NCBI GenBank assembly: GCA_021904315.1
Contig: CM038919.1
Span: 6,572,001-6,636,000, forward strand
DNA length: 64,000 bases
DNA from: Sphagnum magellanicum
Taxonomy: Eukaryota; Streptophyta; Sphagnopsida; Sphagnales; Sphagnaceae
Reading direction: 5' to 3'
Part shown: positions 49,363 through 61,224 of the stretch, piece after piece
Position numbering within the stretch: the stretch's first letter is position 1
Layout: each line of letters opens with the position of its first letter
Program-made: the position numbers and the translations under genes
Notes under the pieces: generated by a model
The model's database searches: none
The model's input: only the letters and a program-made list of their open reading frames with translations
Told to the model about the DNA's origin: nothing

Positions 49363-49562
49363 GAAAATATGGATTCCTATTGATTCGAGCCACTAATTTT
49401 TCTGACAATTAGATAATCCCATTGAAAATATGGATTCCTAGCCACTAATTTTTCTGACAATTAGATAATCCTATTGAAAATATGGATTCCTAGCCACTAA
49501 TTTTTCTGACAATTAGATAATCCTATTGAAAATATGGATTCCTAACCACTAATTTTTCTGAA
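49363..49562. repeat. 52-bp tandem repeat, about 3.7 copies
   Basis: Units starting GAAAATATGGATTCCTA are at 49363, 49424, 49476 and 49528. The first carries a 9-base insertion, and units two and three are nearly identical. The array is non-coding, between the transposon-rich segment and the phospholipase upstream region. Confidence 0.95.
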
Positions 49563-49755
49563 ATTTTCCTATTTTAAAATATAATTATTTATTTTCAGTC
49601 GAATATTTTTTTCATCTAAATTCAACAAATTTTATATTAAAAAAATATATTTCTCATTAAGTTAGGTCTAGCACTGATGAATCTAACCCCAATATAGAAA
49701 TTGGTAAAAGAAGGGGGTAAACAAAATCAAGTAAAGAAAATATAGACAGAATATT

Positions 49756-50169
49756 TTATTTCTTATATGTACCAAAAATCATGTGCTCACGAGGGAAACG
49801 CCCACTTCTATTTTTCCTGCGGCAAAGTCGGTTTGTTTCCAATTTTAAGCGAACGGCTGCAGCAGCGCCGTCTTGATTTGTCCAGAAATTAAAAGCTCGG
49901 TGCGTGCCGTTGGCAACAGCAGCATGTACAAGTCTTCTATGAGCCTCTAGGTGGTATACACGCACGGGATTGAGAAGCGCTTGGCTGCTGCCAACCTCTT
50001 CCGCTGAATTCGCTGGCACAAAGAGAGGAAGGCAGACCAAAACTCGCACATGAGCATCGGAACCGTCTGCCCCTTCCGCCTGCCCCTTTTTACTTTTTGA
50101 TCCAGCCCGACGCACTAAAATAATAATCCAGACATAGGACCTGACCCAAATAAACGCTGACCTGGACAT
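49756..50169 (-). CDS. Orphan open frame, 137 codons, coding status uncertain
   Basis: A minus-strand frame in a locally GC-rich patch. It starts with a hydrophobic stretch (residues 3-19), then a Lys/Ala-rich part, a VLVCLPLFVPANSAEEVG segment and a basic end. I do not recognise it. It could be a small gene, an exon, or GC-rich regulatory DNA upstream of phospholipase D. There is no splice or homology evidence. Confidence 0.25.
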   Translation of the reverse strand: MSRSAFIWVRSYVWIIILVRRAGSKSKKGQAEGADGSDAHVRVLVCLPLFVPANSAEEVGSSQALLNPVRVYHLEAHRRLVHAAVANGTHRAFNFWTNQDGAAAAVRLKLETNRLCRRKNRSGRFPREHMIFGTYKK

Positions 50170-50560
50170 AGGCCAAAAGACGATACAATATTTTTGGATA
50201 GCCTGAGAGATAGGTCTAGAATTTCTTGGCAGCCCATGGGATCAGCCAGCACACACCCAATCAAGGGGTCTAGTTTCTTATCTTTTGAAAAGAGGGGTGG
50301 GATTTTTGTTGTTCCCATCAAATTCTCTCAAGTTACATCAAGACCCATCAAGTTCCCAAAAAGTTCCCCTCAAAACCCCTCCAGTTCCCGTGAGTTACAT
50401 AGAGTTCCCATCAACTTACATCAAGACCTCTCAAGTTCCCAACAAGTTCCCGGTGTGTAATGCTATGTTGCATTGAAAAACTAGCTAATGGAGGATGGGC
50501 ACCTCAGGTTCTGGGCAGGTGAGCGATGAACGCTGGGGATTTACGGGCAGATCAGCCTCA

Positions 50561-50697
50561 TGCGTGGCAGTCCGCTCGTCTCTTCTTTGACGTGCGTGCC
50601 AGTCTTGCTCTGCTTCTTCCTTGATGTGCGTGGCATTGTTGCCACGCTTCTTCCTTGACGTGCGTGGCAGTCTGCCGAGCTTCTTCCTTTCGTTATC
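50561..50697. promoter_or_regulatory. Tandem array of ACGT-core motifs upstream of phospholipase D
   Basis: About four units of 34 bases are built on CTTCTTCCTTGACG followed by TGCGTGGCAGTC. TGACGTGCGTG occurs at 50588-50598 and 50656-50667, with a TGATGTGCGTGG variant at 50622-50633, exactly 34 bases apart. The ACGTG core is the binding site class of plant bZIP factors (ABRE and TGA types). The array lies about 800 bp before the phospholipase start codon. Function is inferred from motif and position only. Confidence 0.55.
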
Positions 50698-51462
50698 GAG
50701 AAAACCCACGTTATCGACAAGACCTCGATTGCATCTTCGGATACGAATACCTAAAAAGATGAAATGGAAAACACGACGGGATGATGTCCCATAACAACGA
50801 ACGAATGTGTGGAGAAAAGTATTGCGTGTTGGAAACAATGTTGCTTTCGAGCTCATAGAAATTCGTCTTGCTACAAGCTACACTGGTGCTTCGTTGTTCA
50901 TGAGTGGCAGAAAGTCGTCTAGTGATATTTTGTGTCTCATAAATCGTTGATCTACATGTTGCGAGCACGGTGAATGAAGGCTTGCTCGTCGTGCATGTGC
51001 TTTGTAGTAATATTCTCTCGTCAACATCTGAATCTAACATCACCTACCTTTTGTGTTTGGGTGAACAAACTGTGTGAAGTTTAGATACTCATGTGTGGCC
51101 TGGCTTTCCCCTATTTCCCCTATTAAGGTATCACTTTCATCTTGCTTAGATAGACTGCAAGACTTGTTTCTACGAGCCACAGTTAGAGATCAGCGCCTGC
51201 GGCGGCGGCGTCTGAAGTTCCTGGCACGACTTCCAACAGCCTCGCACAGTTTCCAGGGGTTCGTGACTTCTCACAAATATTGGTTGTCAAGAATTTGTGC
51301 GTAAACTTGTGCTCGATTTATCGCAAGAGCAAGGAGAAACTTGGAGATCATGTGATCTCCAGGAAGAAAACCTTGGGGTTTAGGCTGATGACCCAAATTC
51401 CGTGGTGGGTTTTTTGTTGCAGGGTCCTCGACGACGTGAAAGGTCAGTAGCCGAAGAAGGTC
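50698..51462. promoter_or_regulatory. Proximal upstream region of phospholipase D
   Basis: No separate gene is supported; frames here overlap on both strands. It should hold the core promoter and 5' leader of the phospholipase gene. A GC-rich patch at about 51195-51250 may be leader or CpG-rich promoter DNA. Confidence 0.45.
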
Positions 51463-54400
51463 ATGGCGTCGTATCTTCTCCATGGCGTACTGGATGTCAC
51501 CATCTACGAAGCAAAAAATCTCGTCAATGAGGAGAGGAGTACAGGCCGTGCGCCCGTCTTCTTCAGAAAGGTACAAAACCTTCGTGTATCAAGACCCTCT
51601 CTCTGCTCTCGACTCAGGTATCCTGTTTTTTCGTCTTCCAGACTTATATGTCCAAGAGACTTATAAGATCTCAGGGAGCTCTGCCGAACTTCATTGCAGC
51701 AATGCACCAGTTATAGCTAGGAAACACATGAAATGGGGTTCGAACTTCGATGTTCGTGCAGTACTGTATTGACTTCAGAGCTTCTTCTGTGAAGATCTAG
51801 GTGACCTAGTTGCAGTAGCAGGCAGAAGATGATCACTACTGACTTGAGGGATCTCACTGGGGGAATCTTGGGGTGTGTGAGCTGCAATGTCAACTGTAGC
51901 TTTTGGAGGGAGCCGAGGAGATCGTTGGGATTGGCAAGGGGTATAGCCAGTACTACGCGACAGTGGATCTAGTCCCTGCTCGAGTGGGGCGCACGCGGGT
52001 TCTTAAGGGAGAACCATCGGATCCCGTCTGGAATGAGTCGTTCAGGATCTATTGTGCACACACAGTGCCGGACGTGCAGATCTCCATCAAGGATGATGCG
52101 ATATTAGGAACAGCAGTCGTGGGCAGAGCCAAAGTTCCAGCTGCAGATCTTCTCTCAGGAGCTCTAGTCGATGGTTGGTATCCTCTCTTCAGAGAGAAAC
52201 ATGGGGATGAAGATTCTTCAGAAGAACAACTGCTTGGTGACAGTCAAATTCGCTTCAGTCTGCAGTTTTCTGAAGCTTCTCGAGATCCGCATTGGAGTTC
52301 CGGGATCAAAAGCTCGCGCTACTTGGGTGTACCTTATTGCTACTTCCCACAGCGGACGGGATGCAAAGTGACTTTGTACCAAGACTCGCACATGCCGGAC
52401 GGGTTCTTGCCGCGGATCTATCAAACAAGCAACAAGGTGCGTCAGCCGACACGTTGTTGGGAAGATGTGTTCGAGGCCATCAGCAATGCGCGCTTCCTGA
52501 TCTACATCACTGGCTGGTCTGTGTACACGGAGATCACTCTCGTCCGGGATCCACGACGACCCATTCCAGGTTCTGAAGGTGTGACGCTCGGCGAGCTCTT
52601 GAAGAAGAAGGCAAACGAAGGAGTCACAGTCAATCTCCTCGTCTGGGATGACAGGACTTCCATAGAGTATGTACACCCAGCAGGGATCATGGGTACACAC
52701 GACGAAGACACGGAAGAATACTTCCAGGATTCCAAGGTGAACTGTTTCCTTTGTCCTCGCAATCCAGACGACGGTCTGAGCGTGGTTCAAGGCTTCACGA
52801 TCGGTACTATGTTTACCCATCACCAGAAAACAATCATGGTGGATGTTCCAGCTGTACCCGGGCGTTATCAAGGATCCGCCTCCGAGCAGCAGCAGCGAAG
52901 AATCGTGAGCTTTGTGGGAGGTATAGATCTTTGCGATGGTCGCTATGATACCCAGTATCACTCGCTCTTCAGAACGCTCAACGGTGTTCACAGCAATGAT
53001 TTCCATCAGCCCAATTTCAGCCCAGCTGCTGATCTCAAGCATGGTGGACCTCGAGAGCCGTGGCATGATCTCCATTCTCGTGTTGAAGGTCCCATTGCAT
53101 GGGATGTGTTGTTCAATTTCGAGCAGCGATGGCGGAAACAAGCTGGTCCTACCCGAGAATCCTTGCTTCTTCCCCTTCGTGACATCCCCAGTATCGATCC
53201 CCCTTCTGCCATCACTGCTGAAGATGATCCTGATACTTGGCATGTGCAGTTTTTCCGGTCAATAGATGCTGGTAACTGCTGCTGCTTGCCTGAGTCTCTT
53301 GACATCCCCATTCATTTCTGAGATTTCAGAGTTCAATCTCTTGCACTCACTGCCTGTCTTGAATTGTGATTCTGGCTTGCACTCTGCATCTCCAGCTGCT
53401 GCCGCCACTGCTGTTCTCTCCAGCACATCTACTCATCACCTTCTTGCAGAATAGTACCTTATCAGGTCTGCAATGCACAGTGTCAGCTGCATAAGAACCT
53501 TGCTGCTGGAATTCCAAATTGATGATGCTCTGTTTGTTGGATGTGGATCTATGCAGGTGCGGCTTTTGGATTTCCAGAGGATCCAAAGGCAGCAGCGAAG
53601 GCAGGGCTAACAAGTGGGAAGGACAACACAATAGAGCACAGCATCCACGATGCGTACATCAATGCCATCCGAAGAGCAAGAGACTTCATCTACATCGAGA
53701 ATCAGTACTTTGTGGGGAGCTCCTTTGCATGGGAAGGAGAACAAGATGCAGGAGCTTTGCATCTCATACCCATGGAGCTCGCACTCAAGATTGTCAGTAA
53801 GATTGAAGCAGGCGAAAGATTCACCGTCTATGTTGTGCTACCCATGTGGCCAGAAGGTGTACCTGACAGTGGGTCGGTGCAGGCAATTCTTCATTGGCAA
53901 AGAAGGACCATGGAGATGATGTACAAACAGATTGCTGAAGCCCTGCGCATCCATGGAGTTGAGAATCAAACCCCCAAAGATTACCTCACCTTCTTCTGCT
54001 TAGGAAATCGTGAGACGCAGACACAGGGAGAGTACGAGCCCAGTGAAAGCCCTGCAGATGGCAGCAATTACAAAGCAGCACAAGATCATCGTCGCTTCAT
54101 GATCTACGTGCATGCCAAGATGATGATCGGTAAGAACCCTGAGTCTCCTGCAAACAAACCCTAATAAGATTTTGGAATTTCTGTACTCTGGGAAGTATTC
54201 AGAAACTTCATTAACCCTAATAAGATCTTGGAATTTCCATACCCTGGGAAGCATTCAGAAACTTCATAAATCAGATCATATGAGAGCACAAAGATGGTTG
54301 AAGATGTTCAAAGATGGTGGAAGATGCTTGGCTTGCAGTTTGCTAACACAGAGAGGCTGTCTCTGTCTCTGTGTCTGTCTGTTTTCTTCTTTCCTTTACA

Positions 54401-54835
54401 GTGGATGATGAGTACATCATGATTGGCTCCGCCAACATCAACCAGCGATCAATGGATGGAGGTCGTGACACAGAGACGGCAATCGGTGCATACCAACCCT
54501 ACCATCTGGGACAAGTACATCATCCTCCTCGATCAGACATTCATGGATTTCGAATGGGTTTGTGGTATGAGCACATGGGCAAACTTGACAATGTCTTCTT
54601 GCAACCCTGGAGCTTAGAATGTATCCGCAAGGTCAACAGTATTGCGGAGAGGCATTGGGATCTGTTTGCAAGGGAAGAGATTGTGGATTTACCTGGCCAT
54701 TTGTTGACCTATCCTGTTGCAATTGCTGCTGATGGATCTGTGTCTGAGTTGCCAGGACTCTCACATTTCCCCGACACCAATGCCAACATACTTGGGACCT
54801 TGTCTGATATCTTGCCTGCCATCCTCACCACCTAA
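51463..54835 (+). CDS. PLDalpha: Phospholipase D, alpha type
   Basis: Four exons, 51463-51570, 51900-53271, 53557-54129 and 54402-54835, joined by GT-AG introns with consistent phases, give 828 residues, close to the usual ~810 of plant PLD alpha. The enzyme hydrolyses phosphatidylcholine and similar lipids to phosphatidic acid, a stress and ABA signal, at membranes in a calcium-dependent way. Residues about 1-160 are the C2 domain (start [26 protein letters not shown]). The first HKD motif is HHQKTIMVD at about 343-351, followed by [14 protein letters not shown]. The [12 protein letters not shown] signature is at about 538-549. The second [23 protein letters not shown], begins at 679 and is split by the third intron. 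The end, LPAILTT, matches the family C-terminus. All catalytic residues are present. The C2 start has a few extra residues ([10 protein letters not shown]) compared with flowering-plant sequences. An ACGT-core repeat array lies upstream. Confidence 0.95.
54159..54268 (+). repeat. 56-bp direct duplication in the third phospholipase intron
   Basis: Two adjacent copies starting CCCTAATAAGAT (54159 and 54215) differ at a handful of sites. The duplication begins about 30 bases after the splice donor and does not touch the splice sites. Confidence 0.85.
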
Positions 54836-55565
54836 CTAAGAATTTTTTCTTACGGCCAATGAACATAAGCAGCTTCTTGAAAACTCCTGCAGTTAGCTGT
54901 TCTATTGTTGTTCCAGAAGGAACTGGTATGCTGGTTCTTCACATCACAAGATTTTGCACAATGAGCGAGGGAGTTGTTTCTACCTGTCATGAGAATTTTG
55001 TGCTGGTTCTTCAGTGGAGTTTCAGCTGGTCCATGGGTGGCAAAATTCTTGGGGGAAGTGTTTTTCTTTGTGCACTTCTCTGAATGTTTTCTTTGTCTTT
55101 CTGGTTCGATCATTCGATTCCTCAAGCATCTGAATCCTTTGTAAAGCTCCTGCCTGCCACCTTTGCCATGCTTCTGCAAATTTAGCATTTGGAGAGAGAA
55201 GACAGAACCCATGAAACATGTCCATGTGTATGTCCTCAGACTACTCGATTTTTGCTTTGTTTTGCGAAGAATTGCCCTCCATTTGAGTGAAAGAGGTCTG
55301 CGCGTTTCTCTCCTTGAGGGTTCCATGTGCACAAGTTTTCTCCTGTTGGAGAGAGAGCTTTGTAAATTGTACCTTCACTTCACTGCAACAAGATTCAAGG
55401 AGAAATTCTTTGCCACAATTTTCAACTGTGGTGCAAAATGAGAGCAGTAACTTGCTACTGTTCCATTGTCAAACTCCGTGCAAGCTCTCCTACCAGATAC
55501 CAAAACTGACTAAATGCTGGTAAGCTCACAAATGCTTTTGGCAGTTTTTTTGCATCTCTGACAAT
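54836..55565. other. Downstream region of phospholipase D
   Basis: This should contain the 3' untranslated region and terminator. Short open frames occur in several frames and on both strands, and none is supported. Composition is intermediate between gene and desert. Confidence 0.45.
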
Positions 55566-55770
55566 TCCATTCAATCAACATGTATGGTTGAATTGTGCAA
55601 GTTCTGAAGAATGCAATTCCCATTCAATCAGCAGGTAATGCAACTGTGCAATTTCTGAAGCATAATAAATATTCTTTGTGTTGAATCAATATGCATGCAA
55701 ATGTGCAATTTCAGAAGAATATAGTCCCATTCAGTCAACATGTATGCAAATATGTGCAATTTCCAAAGAT
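55566..55770. repeat. Diverged tandem repeat, four units of 47-62 bp
   Basis: Units start near CCATTCAATCAACATGTATG and pass through TGTGCAATTTC and GAAGAAT, at about 55567, 55619, 55681 and 55728. The array is non-coding. Confidence 0.75.
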
Positions 55771-58700
55771 GCCTTTAAAGGTGCCTTTAAAAACATTTCA
55801 GTGCATTTTTGAAAACATCTTCCTCACAGAGCTACCTTTGGACAAACTGGCCAATTTGTCTGACCTTCACTTGAGGCTAATAACAAAAGGATGTAATTTC
55901 AAGAAGTGGGAAAATCAATTGTTTTCCTATGAACAAACAATGCTGTAACTTCTTGAAAACCCAAAATCAAAATCTTGATAGCTTTTTCGCTCCAGCACAA
56001 TTTTCATACTAAGACAAGCTGTGAAAATGACATTGCTGATGGTGCAACTCTTCAAGGCCATCTTCATCAGTACTAAGAGAACTTCTCCATCCTTGATTTA
56101 AAATTGACCTGATTTGAGAGAGAACATAGTAATATGGTTATGACAATCTCAGGTGTGACAAGAGTAAAATGGCTAACAAATTTGCTTCAAGCTAAATCAC
56201 ATGAAAGAATAGCTACTCAGAATTTCTGCATTGCCATGGTAAAAATCACAAATTAAAAAAATAAAATTCTAAAATGCTACAAATTTGTCCATACATCTAG
56301 AGGCACAAAAGTTCAGAAATGGAAGCAACTCTCATAGAGAAGGGAAAACAAACAACAATTCTACACCAAACCTAAAAGAATTAACAATAAATTAATGTGA
56401 ATGTTTTTTCAAATTTTGTTTTTAGTCAACTTCTTTTCAAAGGAAGCCGATTTTTCCATCAACATAGTTTGTTGCGTGTACAAACCCACAAAGAGTAGTG
56501 TCACGTTTTTTGTTCTCTAGTGTGAATTGAGAATAAAAATTCACAATTTACAAACACACATTCATTGAGATTAATTACAACCATTGTGCACATGTCATTT
56601 TATAATTCTTTTTGTACAAAAAACGATTTCAAAATGACGTATTTGATGAATATTTTTTATATAATTTCATGAATCCTCAATTATTTGAAAAAATTGCTAA
56701 TGCACACATGTAAAACAAACTTGATGGTGAATGGTCTATAATCATTTTCATAAATTGTGCTTGATTTTTTGTCTCTAAGATTATAGATTTAAGTTGTAGA
56801 CATTATATTATAAAAAAAAACATTGGAGGTTGCAAATCAAACAAATTATAATTGAATTTTAATATTTAAAATATTCTAACTCAAATAAGAAATGTCCATA
56901 GTCTACAAATTTAAACGAAGATTATGGATGGAATTTTCTTATGAAATTTCAAATTAAAAAATCTTTCATCATGCTATGCATAATGTTTAACTATTATTTG
57001 TGACAAGTACAATTCCACTTTTGTTGAACACTATCACTATCAACAATAACATTATTTGATTGTCATTGTTTTTGTCTATGTATCCTTCCATGTTGGTTGT
57101 TTTCTTGCATCGCATATTGACATATTATATATAAAAATGAAATGATGAAATTGAAGTGAAAAAATAAAATGAACTATAATAAAACCTCAACCTTTGTTTA
57201 TTCATGTTAATATAGTAAAAAAAACACATTGTAAAGAAAGCACATTTGTTTTGATGAAAATTCAAGATATGAAAAAAGCCATGCATTATGAGAAATTGTG
57301 TCCATAAGACCACACTATCTTACAATGAAAGTTCAAAAACCACTCAAGTATTACTATGTTGCAATTACATCTTTCAAAGTGCAACTACATTTTATAAATA
57401 CGATGATTTAATAAGTAAATTTTCATGTTAGAAAATAAGTTAATTGTTTTATAGTTGCACTATATTTTTGAAATGTGTTTCATATACGATAATGTATACA
57501 CACCATATTTACACATGTAGTCAATTACATTTGACTTTTTGAAGAATTATGTACTTGTAACGTGCAACTAAGTTATTAAGATTGTTTAAAATGAGCTACA
57601 CATCGAACAACTTTTCTACAACTAGCATACAACTTTCATATGTGTGATTATGCTATGTGTTCGCATTCCCACTGTCCATGATATACAAACTTTGTAATTG
57701 GTTTTCAATTATGATGTTTATTTGTGCAGTTGGTTGGCCATTATATTGTTATTAAGTGACCACTATTATATTATTAGTTGCCCACTATTATGCCACTATT
57801 GTGCCACAACTACATGCCATTACATGGCCATATAAATGTCACTAGTTGTTACATATATATGTGCCCCATATACAGGGTCACAATATTGGCATCATTTTAC
57901 AACTGGATGGCTATTACAGTGCCACTACTTAGTCATTAACAAATTAAATACTATTGATTCGTTATTCATATAAAATGTGGATTTGTAAGCTTCAAATTGG
58001 ATCTTGATGCTACGTAAACTATATTAAAAATGTTTATATTGGAGGTACATCAAAGTATTCGAGCTTATACACCTAGAATTTTTTTAGGTTACATGAGTAA
58101 GTGTGAAATTAATAACAACCAATTTTTTTGTGAATAGTTCCTTGGCACCCACAAGGGTTGCATCTTGTGGGATATATAATATATAATATTTACTATTAAG
58201 TTACTAGATATTAATTTGTGGTTTAATTTATTTAATTATTATGAATGAAAAAATAATATGAATAATTAACCTTTAATCTAAATTAATCAATTTAATCTGA
58301 ATTTTTTTTGAAATTAATTAATTCAAATAATTATTTTTTCATAATTAATTAAATAACCAAGTTTAAATTATTGTAGTCCTAATATTTTTTGTGATTGGTG
58401 TTCAATTTTTGTATTAATAATATTTTACTACATTGCATTTCACAATATCATATTAACATACATACATATCAAACCACAAAATTTCATGAAAGGTGAAAGT
58501 TTACTTTTGAATTGAAATTAAAAGAAATGTGTAAATTTTATTAAAGATTCAATAAGGGTTTACATATGGCTATCTCTCTATTACTTCAATGTCTTCTACT
58601 CAAATTCATATTTATTATTTAATATTTCATAATGAATTATTTGTTAATAATTTACTCATTACTAATTAATATGTAATATATTTAATTACTAATAATAATA

Positions 58701-59269
58701 ATAATAATAAAATATTCATATGAATTCATTAATCAAATTTGAGTAATTATTATTTTAGTTAATTTAGATAATAAATAAATAGGTATTAGATAGTTAATTA
58801 TCAAAATAAATATCGGATTATTAATTATCAAAATAACTATCAAATAATTACTTATCAAATTCATAATTATTAAAAATAATTTGATATTTCATTATTATTT
58901 TGAAAATTAATTATTAGATATTTATTTCAAGTAAATCATTTTAAAATAATTATGTCAGATGATTAATTATTAAATTCAGATTAATTAAAAAATTAAAATC
59001 AAACACAAAGCATGTGAAAAATTTGTTTTTTAGTTGCAATTGAATTGCAACTAAGGTGTAACTAAAAGATTTAACCCATGTATTTTGTCTTCAAGATTTC
59101 ATCTCACAAACCATATAAAGGAGGCATCTTCTCTTGCATTCTCACATTAAAATACATGTGTTATGTTGGAATGAGCTCATAAAAGCTTAAAATTTAAAAA
59201 ACCACATTAAAAAAATCATAAAATTTATGTGGCTACTTTTTAGTTCACCTACCCTTTTAGTATTCTACT

Positions 59270-59412
59270 TTCCTACCTACCTATTTGCCTACTAAGTTAA
59301 TAGGTCCTATTCTTCTACCTACCTAAGCAGGTAGGTAAGTAAGTAAGTAGGTAGGTTGGTATGTAGGATCTACCAACTTACCTACCTATGGACATGTATT
59401 GACCTACCTAGG
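59270..59412. repeat. CCTA/TAGG tetranucleotide tract with inverted symmetry
   Basis: Runs of CCTACCTA alternate with TAGGTAGGTAAGTAAG, so that the two strands can fold on each other around AAGCAGG. Shorter patches with the same words occur at about 18435-18500 and 25445-25465, so it is a dispersed motif rather than a lone microsatellite. Confidence 0.7.
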
Positions 59413-60360
59413 TACTTATATATATTTGTTTCCAAAATTCAATTAATATGCCATGTGGCAACTTTTGATTGTGCCATGTGTTATAATCTAAAACCATCTA
59501 AAATTTCTAATCATAATGGACAATCGATATCAATATTTCAAAAAAAAATCACAAAAAAATCCTCATAGTGCCACATGTTAAATTTTGATGAATGGATGAA
59601 AAATGACATCAACATAACATTATGATTGTAATTTTAGGGGAGTTGCATAGTAGTTGAAAAGGAGTTGTTGTGATAAAATTGCAACCCTTACAACTCATGT
59701 AGCTTGTCTAATAACTTTTTTTTCACATGGGCTTGCATAACAAGCATGGAAATGAGTGATTGCCCATCGGACATAAACTTGGGCATATGCATTAAAAAAT
59801 ATTGTCATAATTGACATCATTTTCAAGTATTTAAAAAAAAAAGGAGTCCAAGACAAATTTGAATGTCAAAATTGATCACATAGAACTTGTCTATGTATAA
59901 ATTGCCTCTAGCATAAAAAAATTGTTTAGAAAGCTACATGTATATGTTGTAATCATGTTTCAATCACTAACTACTAACTACCAAACTTAATGAAACTAAT
60001 GTAACTAAAAAATTGCAACCTAAGTGATCCACCATTTTGGATCTCTTCATGTTTGATGCCATAAGACCTAGCTAGTTCCTTGAGCTCCAACTTGTGCAAA
60101 ATTGACATTAAATTTTGGTAGTTAGTGTAGAGTGCACTTTCAAACTTTCTTAAGCATACGCACAAGCAAGCAAAAACCTTCAAGTAAACATGCATTCAAG
60201 TTCATACAAAAATTAATGTTGCACATTGAGTTGAACACTCAACATAATCACATCAAAGTATTTTGCAACTTTGCATCAACATAGTAAAAATGAAATAAAC
60301 AATTGCACCACAAACCCAAATTTGCACAAATCATGTACATTCAATTTTAGCTTGGGCAAT

Positions 60361-60553
60361 CAATTGAACCTTTTGCTGAAACAGTGGAAGTAAAAACACA
60401 TTCAATTGGACTTAAACAACGGGAGCATAAATACAAAATCAATTGGACCTAAAACAATGAGAGTAGAAGCAAATTCAATTGTACCTAAAACAGTGGGAGT
60501 AGAAACACATAATCAATTGGAACTTAAATTAGTGGGAATAGAAACATAGATTG
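60361..60553. repeat. Tandem repeat of about 37 bp, five units
   Basis: Units start CAATTG at 60361, 60403, 60440, 60476 and 60514 and contain ACCTAAAACAGTGGGAGTAG and AAACACA. Divergence is moderate. The array is non-coding. Confidence 0.85.
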
Positions 60554-61224
60554 AAAAAATTTTAAGAATTTTTTTTTTAAGGTACTTTGGAAGTCATTTT
60601 ATTTTTAGATTTTTATTAGGTAATTAATTGAGTAAGTATAATTTAGTTATGAATTTCCAAAGTTAAGGCTATCAATTTCTGAAAGGGCCATTAAAATTAA
60701 AAGTTTTTTATTTTAAAAATTTCTAATTTTTTCTATTCCAAAATAAACTTCAAGCCATATATTGGTGCATGCAATTGATAATCATGAGAAAAAATAATTT
60801 ATAGTTGTGATAGCATTTAAAGTAGAAGGCCCATGAAAATGATTTGTGCATATTTGGTTCTTTAACCAATCCTTAAAGTGATTCCTAGTGGTCCACCCAA
60901 GGATGCTTTCTCCCAAACCTCAAAAGACATTGACAACAAGGACTCATAGACAATGTAAATCAATATTAACATCATAAACCCCTATCTTTTAACATTGACC
61001 TATATTGTGAAAATTTAAAGATTTCAAGGTGCTTCATGTTTTCTATGGACCTTTTTTCATCATTGAGGCACTTTACCTTGAAAGGTTAAGGTAGTTACAT
61101 TGGGGGCCTCCTTTTTACTCTTTTAACATAGTCTGGTTTCTAAATTATTTTACACCATTCAACATCACAAGTTGAAACATGTTAGTCTTCTTCAAACAAA
61201 TTAAAATCAACAATCAAATCTTCA

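Larger units (their letters stand above)
55771..61224. other. AT-rich desert with small repeats
   Basis: No gene is supported. Around 57735-57915 short phrases such as CCACTATTATGCCACTATT repeat loosely. Around 58180-59000 the sequence is almost pure A/T, with an AAT triplet run near 58685-58705. The repeats at 59270-59412 and 60361-60553 are listed separately. The minus frame 59974-60195 has no family signature. Confidence 0.45.

Noticed and set aside
52218..53243. 341-codon minus-strand frame
   Set aside because: Exact antisense of the phospholipase D second exon, whose catalytic motifs are certain on the plus strand.
54850..55332. 160-codon minus frame downstream of phospholipase D
   Set aside because: Low-complexity basic protein with no motif, opposite a probable 3' untranslated region; weak support only.
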